Below are positions 1-5,510 of a DNA stretch of 64,000 nucleotides, in pieces (position 1 is the first letter of the stretch; every line of letters begins with the position of its first letter). Source of the stretch: an uncultured Latescibacterota bacterium (GTDB lineage Bacteria; Latescibacterota; UBA2968; UBA8231); the NCBI GenBank assembly GCA_951813615.1, contig OX638377.1:5491739-5555738 (forward strand), given 5' to 3'. The notes under the pieces are model-generated. The model had not been told where the DNA came from. It ran no database searches and saw only the letters and a list, made by a program, of their open reading frames with translations. Position numbers and translations under genes: made by a program.

Positions 1-1490
1 TGCCCTTCGCGGCGTGGGGAATTTTTATCGCCTCCTTCTTTGCCGTGATGATCAGCAGCATGGTAATCGTCCGGCGTCAGTGGGTGGAACACGAGCGGCT
101 CGTTTTCCCCCTGACCCAAGTGCCGCTGGAGATGCTCCAGCCCCCCCAAACAGGGCACATCCTAGGATCTCTTTTCCGGCAACCGCTGTTGTGGGTGGGG
201 ATCGCGCTGCCTTGGATCGTCCTGAGTACACATGGGCTACACGCCTATTTCAACTACATCCCTAGGATCGAGACGAACACCTACTTCGAGCTATTCAGAG
301 ATACCACCCCGTTCCGCGTTCTCCTGAGTTTTTCCGTCATCGGGTTTACCTACCTAGTGAACCTAGAAATCGGATTTAGCCTCTGGTTCTTCCACCTGCT
401 GATGAAGCTACAATCGGGCCTGCTAAACATTATCGGCTACGACATCCCAGGGCGCGAAGAGGTCTTTGTCGGCGGAGGGGGAACGGTCGCGGTCGGCCAC
501 GAGGCGATGGGGGCTACCATTGCGCTGGTTTTGTTCGTCCTGTGGACCGGTCGTCGGCATCTAGCCTCGGTCTTCGGCAAAGCCTTCGGCACCGCCCCAC
601 ACGTGGACGACAGGGACGAAATCATGTCCTACCGGGCAGCGGTGATTACGCTACTGGTTGGACTGGTCGGCATGGGTCTGTGGCTCAACGCTAGCGGGAT
701 GCCGCTGTGGCTCACGCCTTTCTTCGTAGGCACTGCTTTTGCCGCGTTTTTTGCCCTGACCCGGATCATCGCCGAAGGCGGAGTCGGCTTTTCCCGAACT
801 CAACTCGTCCCGGCCGTGTTCACGGTTTACACCTTTGGGACTGGGCTCGTAGGGCCTACGGGACTGACTAGCTTGGGCTTCACCTACACCTGGAGTTCCG
901 AGATCCGCTCCCCGCTGATGGCGTCGGTAATGCACGCGCTGAAAATGATGGACAGCATTGGCGTTCGCCGGCCGCGGCCCCTCTTAGGGGCCATTGTGCT
1001 GGCGGCGCTGATCGGCACGATCTGTTCGGGCCTGATGACCGTGTGGCTCGCCTATACATACGGGGGAATCAATCTGCAGCGCTGGGCTTTCTTAGGATTG
1101 CCCCAGACCGTCTTCGGGTTCGTCGGAGACAAGCTCCAGAACCCCCTCGGCAGCGACATCACCCTGCCGCGGGTCGTCTTTGCGGGGTTGGGCGGCACCG
1201 TCATGGCTGGACTGATGTACGCCCGGCACCGGTTTATCAACTGGCCGCTTCACTACCTAGGTTTTCCCATCGCTACGTCGCTACCGATCAGCGTAGGTTG
1301 GTTCAGTATTATGATCGGGTGGCTGTTTAAGCTGTTTATCGTGCGCTATGGGGGAGTACGTCTGTATCGCACCATACGGCCCTTCTTCATCGGCCTGATC
1401 GCGGGACAGATTAGCTGCGGCGCGAGTTGGATGGCCATAGATTACTTGACAGGCATGGTGGGCAATTGGGTAAGCGTGGGGGTGCCCTGA
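1..1490 (+). CDS. DUF6785-like polytopic membrane protein, 5' truncated by window edge
   Basis: The reading frame is open from base 3 to the stop at 1490, so the true start lies outside the window; the GTG at 45 is only the first internal start-like codon. About 496 residues are visible, very hydrophobic, with roughly ten predicted membrane segments. Motifs such as VRRQWVEHERLVFPLTQVP and NLEIGFSLWFFHLL resemble the DUF6785/DUF6784 membrane proteins of Planctomycetes, Lentisphaerae and Poribacteria-like genomes, whose function is unknown. It heads an operon with a secreted mutarotase-like protein, a family 5 binding lipoprotein and an FG-GAP protein, so a role in transport across the inner membrane is a reasonable inference. 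The family call is from memory of conserved motifs; that it is an integral membrane protein is clear. Confidence 0.65.
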   Translation, partial: PFAAWGIFIASFFAVMISSMVIVRRQWVEHERLVFPLTQVPLEMLQPPQTGHILGSLFRQPLLWVGIALPWIVLSTHGLHAYFNYIPRIETNTYFELFRDTTPFRVLLSFSVIGFTYLVNLEIGFSLWFFHLLMKLQSGLLNIIGYDIPGREEVFVGGGGTVAVGHEAMGATIALVLFVLWTGRRHLASVFGKAFGTAPHVDDRDEIMSYRAAVITLLVGLVGMGLWLNASGMPLWLTPFFVGTAFAAFFALTRIIAEGGVGFSRTQLVPAVFTVYTFGTGLVGPTGLTSLGFTYTWSSEIRSPLMASVMHALKMMDSIGVRRPRPLLGAIVLAALIGTICSGLMTVWLAYTYGGINLQRWAFLGLPQTVFGFVGDKLQNPLGSDITLPRVVFAGLGGTVMAGLMYARHRFINWPLHYLGFPIATSLPISVGWFSIMIGWLFKLFIVRYGGVRLYRTIRPFFIGLIAGQISCGASWMAIDYLTGMVGNWVSVGVP

Positions 1491-1566
1491 TCTTTGCCGC
1501 TGGCCAGCGCAAGCAGACAACACCAAGGAAACCGTGAGGATATGGTACATCATCAAAGGAGGATGT

Positions 1567-2652
1567 ATGAGAAGATGGATAGCTGTAACTCTAGTAACAA
1601 CGGCCTTGCTCCCTAACCTGTGGACGCGGGAAGCAGGAGGCGCTGAACGGCCTGTGATTACTCTGCGCGGCGAGCAGGCGCATTTGTCCATCGATCTCGC
1701 CGGCGGCGGTATCGTCGATTTTCACCTGCTGTCCAACGGCATCAACCCGCTCAAGTGGGAGGGTGAAGGGGGCGAGCTGGAGCCGCGCAATCGCGGGCAC
1801 TTCCTGTGTCTGGACCGCGTGGGTCGTCCGTCGGCTGCGGAGCAGGCCAATGGCATGCCCTTTCACGGCGAGGCGGCGAGCAGGATGTGGGAACTCCTCG
1901 GCGAGCCGGAGCAACAAGGCGATGCCGTAGTGGCGGAAATGAGCACTCACCTGCCCTTGGCGGGGATGCACGTGCGGCGCGTCGTGAGACTATCAGGGGC
2001 CTACTTCAGTGTTCGCGAGGAGGTAACCAATACCAATGCGCTAGGGCGCATATACAACATAGTGCAGCATCCCACGATTGGGCCGCCTTTCCTCGACGAG
2101 AGCACACTGGTGGACGCCAATGCACGCCAGGGGTTCATGCTCAGCAGTCCCATGCCGAACCCGGAGGAACCATCCGTGTACTGGCCCCAAGCCCTCGCCG
2201 CGGGGATGCCCGTTGATATGCGCCAGCTCGTGGACGACCAAGAACCGGCCGTGGTCGTCTATGTAATCGACGATGAATACGGCTGGACCACCGCCACTGC
2301 GCCGGGTCACGGCCTGCTCCTAGGCTATCTCTGGAAGACCGCCGAGTACCCTTGGTTCAGAGCGTGGCGGCATATCCGCAATGGCCGTCCCTTCGCCCGG
2401 GGCCTCGAATTCGGTACTACGGGACCGGGGACCCCCTTCGGCTTCCTCGTGGAAAAAGGACGCATCTTCGGCCGCACCCTCTTTGATTACATCGATGCAG
2501 GCGAAACAATTAGTCGATCGTACATCACTTTCCTCGTCGAAGTGCCAAGCGACTTTGCCGGCGTTGAGCGGATTGACTACGACGGTACGCACGTAGAGCT
2601 AAAGGAGTGGGAGGGAACGCGACGCCTCTCGCTTGAGGTTGGAGGCCTGTAG
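1567..2652 (+). CDS. Secreted aldose 1-epimerase-like (galactose mutarotase fold) protein
   Basis: The protein has 361 residues. I chose ATG 1567 because AAAGGAGGA (1555-1563) precedes it directly and it gives a clean signal peptide (MRRWIAVTLVTTALLPNLW); an in-frame GTG at 1534 lacks both. The mature part is beta-rich, with features of mutarotase-like proteins that bind carbohydrate: an early FHG stretch (near residue 106), QHPTIGPPFLDE in the middle, and a late GLEFGTTGPG segment. Such proteins usually act on or bind sugars in the periplasm. It sits 77 bases after the membrane protein and 6 bases before the binding lipoprotein, clearly in one transcription unit. The substrate is not apparent and catalytic residues are not secure, so it may be a non-enzymatic sugar-binding relative. 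Confidence 0.5.
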   Translation: MRRWIAVTLVTTALLPNLWTREAGGAERPVITLRGEQAHLSIDLAGGGIVDFHLLSNGINPLKWEGEGGELEPRNRGHFLCLDRVGRPSAAEQANGMPFHGEAASRMWELLGEPEQQGDAVVAEMSTHLPLAGMHVRRVVRLSGAYFSVREEVTNTNALGRIYNIVQHPTIGPPFLDESTLVDANARQGFMLSSPMPNPEEPSVYWPQALAAGMPVDMRQLVDDQEPAVVVYVIDDEYGWTTATAPGHGLLLGYLWKTAEYPWFRAWRHIRNGRPFARGLEFGTTGPGTPFGFLVEKGRIFGRTLFDYIDAGETISRSYITFLVEVPSDFAGVERIDYDGTHVELKEWEGTRRLSLEVGGL

Positions 2653-2658
2653 CAAATT

Positions 2659-4443
2659 ATGGCTATCAGACCAAACTTCCTTTCCATCGCATCGAAATCG
2701 GCGATCCGGCTGTTTCTCACTTGCAGCATGGGATTGCTGGCCTGTGCGGAAGAGAGGCCGGGCAAGACAGGCCAAGAGGGAACCCGATCCATTCCTCGAG
2801 AACGCACCCTCATCACCCACTGCTCGGACATAAATACCTGCGGCGGACAGATCGTCGATTACAATACCTTCAATCCTTTTCTCCTCGGTTCGTCCTCCCG
2901 CACCGGTGCGCACTTCCTGTACGAGCCGCTGTATTTCTACAGCGCCTATGACGAGGACGACCAACTCATCCCGTGGATCGCCACCGGACACGAGTACAAC
3001 CACGATTTCACCCAAGTCACGGTCCATATCCGGCAGGGCGTAACGTGGAGCGACGGCACGCCGTGGACCGCCGCGGATTTGGCCTATACGGTCGCAGCCC
3101 TTAAAGAGAATGCCCCCGAACTGTTCCTATCTACCGACATGGAGACTTGGGTCGAGCGCGTGGAGGTAGAAGACGAGCTGACCGCGCGGTTCGTGCTCAA
3201 GCAGCCCAACCCGCGCTTTGTATTCAACTACCTGACAAACTGCTTCTTCAATGGGATAGTCGTTGTTCCCAAGCACATCTGGGAGGGCAAAGACCCTAAG
3301 ACCTTTGAGAATTGCTGCGGCGAGGGACTGCCGGTAGTCAGCGGTCCCTATCGCCTCGGCCTTTCGGTTCCGCAGCAGCGCATTCTCATTAGGAGAGATG
3401 ACTGGTGGGCGGCCGAGATCGGCTTCCATGCCCTGCCCGAAGTCGAGCAACTCATCTTTCTCCCCTATATGGACGAGGCCAAGCGCGTTCAGGCTCTAAT
3501 CAGCAACGACATCGACCTCTCCCTCGATCTGCGTCCTCCCAATATCAAAACGGCCCTCGATGAGAATGCCAATATCGTGTCTTGGACGGGTGAAGCGCCG
3601 CCCTACGGGTATGTCGATTGGTGGCCGGTCAACCTCGGGTTCAACAACCTAGAGGAACCCTTCCGCGATGCGCAGATTCGCCACGCCATCAATCACGCCA
3701 TCAACCGCGAGGAACTGGTGAAAGTAGGCTGGCAGGGAGCCGGGAAAGCGAATTTTCTTCCCTTTCCCGATTTCCCGGCACTGCGGCAGTACCTCGACGA
3801 GGTCGCGCCGCTGGTAGAAAAGTACCGCGTGGCCACGTACGACACGGCTCGGACGGCCGCCATAATGAGAGCCAAGGGATGGAGGCGGGATGAGGAAGGG
3901 TTCTGGGCACGGGACGGCACTCGCTTCAAGATCCCCATTGACATTGGCACCGTGCACCAAGATCTGGCACCGGTACTGGTGGCACAACTCAGGCGCGCTG
4001 GGTTCCATGCGAGTCATCGCATGACAGCCGATAGCATAACGCGCATGGCGCAGGGAACCGCAAGGGCCTTTATGATGGGAAGCGTCGGTTCAATTCGCGA
4101 TCCCTACTTCACCCTCAACTTTTTCCACAGCCGCTACGTCCAACCCACCGGGACCCACTCCGAGCGCTATTGGCGCTGGCGCAATGCCGAGTTCGATCAA
4201 CTAGTGGACCGCATGGGACGCACACCGCCGGATGATCCGCAACTGGTGGAACTGTTTCGCGCGGCCATGGACATCTGGTTGCGCGAGTTGCCCGCTATTC
4301 CTCTGGTCCAGTGGTACCACCGAATTCCCCACAATCAGACCTACTGGACCTACTGGCCCTCGGAAGAGAACCCTTATATCAATAGTGCCTACTGGCACAA
4401 GACGTGGCTACTGGTGCTCCTAGGGATCAAAGCGGCGAGATGA
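2659..4443 (+). CDS. ABC transporter substrate-binding lipoprotein, family 5 (peptide/nickel/oligosaccharide type)
   Basis: The protein has 594 residues. It has a type II signal peptide with lipobox LLAC (Cys about residue 29), then the family 5 binding-protein fold: an N-terminal strand around NTFNPFLLGSS, the segment TWSDGTPWTAADLAYTV typical of SBP_bac_5, a central FNNLEEPFRDAQIRHAINHA and a C-terminal ELPAIPLVQWY. These proteins capture oligopeptides, nickel complexes or oligosaccharides outside the inner membrane and deliver them to Dpp/Opp-type permeases. No such permease or ATPase is adjacent; the nearest membrane partner is the DUF6785-like protein at 1-1490. Its TGA stop (4441-4443) overlaps an ATG at 4440, the original start of the FG-GAP gene now displaced by an insertion sequence. 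The family is certain, the ligand is unknown. Confidence 0.9.
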   Translation: MAIRPNFLSIASKSAIRLFLTCSMGLLACAEERPGKTGQEGTRSIPRERTLITHCSDINTCGGQIVDYNTFNPFLLGSSSRTGAHFLYEPLYFYSAYDEDDQLIPWIATGHEYNHDFTQVTVHIRQGVTWSDGTPWTAADLAYTVAALKENAPELFLSTDMETWVERVEVEDELTARFVLKQPNPRFVFNYLTNCFFNGIVVVPKHIWEGKDPKTFENCCGEGLPVVSGPYRLGLSVPQQRILIRRDDWWAAEIGFHALPEVEQLIFLPYMDEAKRVQALISNDIDLSLDLRPPNIKTALDENANIVSWTGEAPPYGYVDWWPVNLGFNNLEEPFRDAQIRHAINHAINREELVKVGWQGAGKANFLPFPDFPALRQYLDEVAPLVEKYRVATYDTARTAAIMRAKGWRRDEEGFWARDGTRFKIPIDIGTVHQDLAPVLVAQLRRAGFHASHRMTADSITRMAQGTARAFMMGSVGSIRDPYFTLNFFHSRYVQPTGTHSERYWRWRNAEFDQLVDRMGRTPPDDPQLVELFRAAMDIWLRELPAIPLVQWYHRIPHNQTYWTYWPSEENPYINSAYWHKTWLLVLLGIKAAR

Positions 4444-4454
4444 CCAAAAAAGTT
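4440..4454 (+). other. Displaced original 5' end of the FG-GAP gene (first five codons)
   Basis: ATG 4440 overlaps the TGA of the binding-lipoprotein gene in an ATGA junction and reads Met-Thr-Lys-Lys-Val before the insertion sequence begins at 4455. Joining this stub to base 5519, after removing the element and one copy of its 8 bp target duplication, gives an uninterrupted frame MTKKVLLLTMLAGG into the FG-GAP gene. The junction is read directly from sequence; that this was the ancestral start is inference. Confidence 0.8.
4447..4454 (+). repeat. 8 bp target-site duplication, left copy
   Basis: AAAAAGTT lies immediately outside the left terminal repeat and is identical to the 8 bases after the right terminal repeat. 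An 8 bp duplication is the usual signature of IS1595-family transposition. The perfect match suggests a fairly recent insertion. Confidence 0.9.
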
Positions 4455-4479
4455 GGCTCATTATGGATTGCAGGGAGCT
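4455..4479 (+). repeat. IS1595-family left terminal inverted repeat
   Basis: It begins GGCTCATTATGGATT, identical for 15 bases to the reverse complement of the right end, then continues with three mismatches over the next ten bases. The transposase stop codon falls inside this repeat. Confidence 0.9.
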
Positions 4480-4883
4480 ATTCCCAGGATGCCTTTAATG
4501 AGGCTTTCCAGGAGCGCTTTGCCCCTTTTTCTCATGTTATGAACGAATTGAAAGAAGCCCAGATAGAGGGGGAGTTTTTCCTGCGAGATCCCTCGGTGGG
4601 GTCTCAACCAAGAACGTAACAAAGACCAGAGCCCTTCTATGGTATTGACATGCACTTCACAAAAGCCATCTTGATCGTCATCCCGTGCGAATTCCCCCTG
4701 GCTATGATGAACCACGGCATGGGCATAGCCCCAAGCTTCTAGCCGTCCGTAGATGTTGTACTCGTCGGTATAAATGAGCGTGTCCGGTATAACAGCCTTT
4801 TTAATCAGCGGCTCAATGGTTTTTTGCTGGACATTGTCCAGCATCTGAATGCACACCTCCCCCCCGCGTTGAATCAGGCCCAA
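4461..4883 (-). CDS. IS1595-family transposase, C-terminal part (frame 2)
   Basis: This is the downstream half of the transposase: the motif IYTDEYNIYGRLEAWGY carries a catalytic Asp, and HVNTIEGLWSLLR with PHRGIS carries the final catalytic position and the conserved RG-S segment of the ISXO2-like DDE domain. No good start exists here; TTG 4883 is only a start-like codon. The frame stays open upstream and reads NRLKGRRGRGTLAGEKPP, the family's conserved linker, up to the A8 run at 4959-4966. A -1 shift there joins it exactly to the first half. It is therefore translated either by frameshifting or not at all; see the slippery-site entry. Confidence 0.88.
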   Translation of the reverse strand: MGLIQRGGEVCIQMLDNVQQKTIEPLIKKAVIPDTLIYTDEYNIYGRLEAWGYAHAVVHHSQGEFARDDDQDGFCEVHVNTIEGLWSLLRSWLRPHRGISQEKLPLYLGFFQFVHNMRKRGKALLESLIKGILGIAPCNP

Positions 4884-4903
4884 GATCGGCGGTTTTTCTC
4901 CGG

Positions 4904-5407
4904 CTAAGGTGCCCCGTCCTCGACGGCCTTTGAGTCGGTTGCGTCGTCCTGTTCGTCCTTTTTTTTCACCGCCGTAGGATGCCCCTTATGACCGGCCACA
5001 ATATAGACTTCATCGCACTCGACTACCCCATCAAGACCAGCGGGCTCCTGCTGGGCGACGAGGCCTTGCCGCAGGTGCGTGGTCATGTGCTGCGCATCAT
5101 CTTTATTCAATCCCAGTTCCTGGGCAATTTGCCGGTTGGATAGATTTAAGCCCATGAAATACAGACACAGAATCCAAACCCGTAACGGTTGGTGGTGACC
5201 CGCTAACACGGTGCCGGTCAAATCATCAAAGTCCCGAGCACAGCCGTGGCATCGGTAGCGTTGGCGATCAGGCTGCGTGTCATCAAAGCCCCGCTTGATA
5301 AGCCGAGCCGAACCACAGTGCGGACAGAAAATACCATCAGACCAGCGCAAGGCGCGAACCGTTTCAAAGCATTTGGCATCATCGATGAGATTTTGGATAT
5401 TGACCAT
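4904..5407 (-). CDS. IS1595-family transposase, N-terminal part (frame 1)
   Basis: I chose ATG 5407 (MVNIQNLIDDAKCF), the usual family start; an in-frame start 48 bases upstream adds residues with no family resemblance. A zinc ribbon (CPHCGSARL then CHGCARDF) is followed by a helix-turn-helix-like segment (LSNRQIAQELGLNKDDAQHM) and the first catalytic Asp in CDEVYIVAGHKG. After AVKKK the frame leaves the family sequence and stops at 4904. The conserved continuation GRTGRRNRLKG lies in the -1 frame. As a free product it would be a DNA-binding fragment lacking most of the catalytic core. Confidence 0.88.
   Translation of the reverse strand: MVNIQNLIDDAKCFETVRALRWSDGIFCPHCGSARLIKRGFDDTQPDRQRYRCHGCARDFDDLTGTVLAGHHQPLRVWILCLYFMGLNLSNRQIAQELGLNKDDAQHMTTHLRQGLVAQQEPAGLDGVVECDEVYIVAGHKGHPTAVKKKDEQDDATDSKAVEDGAP
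4958..4966 (-). promoter_or_regulatory. A8G slippery run, candidate programmed -1 frameshift site
   Basis: On the minus strand eight A residues (4966-4959) are followed by G (4958). In the zero frame the codons are AAA AAA AAG, so A_AAA_AAG, the most shift-prone -1 heptamer known in bacteria, is correctly phased. A tandem -1 slip changes the reading from KKK-DEQDD to KKK-GRTGRRNRLKG, restoring full transposase homology. The alternative is a one-base slip in the homopolymer, real or from sequencing. Confidence 0.6.
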
Positions 5408-5485
5408 GGTGAAAAGCCTGATTGGAAGGCAAGGAAAAAGGGCGCACAGCACCAAGATAAGCCGGTGGGATTACCCCTTCAAGAC

Positions 5486-5510
5486 AACTCCCCGGAATCC
5501 ATAATGAGCC
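5486..5510 (-). repeat. IS1595-family right terminal inverted repeat
   Basis: On the minus strand it starts GGCTCATTATGGATT, matching the left end at 22 of 25 positions. On the plus strand it ends ATAATGAGCC and so places an ATG (5504-5506) two codons before the element boundary, in frame with the interrupted gene. Confidence 0.9.

Larger units (their letters stand above)
4455..5510 (-). mobile_element. Complete IS1595-family insertion sequence (1,056 bp)
   Basis: The element is bounded by 25 bp terminal inverted repeats with 22 matches and flanked by identical 8 bp duplications. It carries a transposase on the minus strand in two overlapping frames. Zinc-ribbon cysteines, the DDE-type catalytic motifs and the 8 bp duplication all fit the IS1595 (ISXO2-like) family. 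It sits inside the start of the FG-GAP gene, separating that gene from the upstream lipoprotein gene it was translationally coupled to. Its right end contributes the ATG at 5504 that now appears to start the FG-GAP gene. Confidence 0.93.

Noticed and set aside
4404-4619. Plus-strand frame across the left end of the insertion sequence
   Set aside because: It fuses the last codons of one gene, the five-codon stub and antisense IS sequence; it is a by-product of the insertion.
4955-5470. Outward promoter in the insertion sequence driving the FG-GAP gene
   Set aside because: A TTGACC near 5399 has no convincing -10 box at a proper distance, so I did not call a promoter.
5246-5503. Upstream extension of the FG-GAP frame
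   Set aside because: It runs antisense through the transposase; a signal peptide starts only at 5504.
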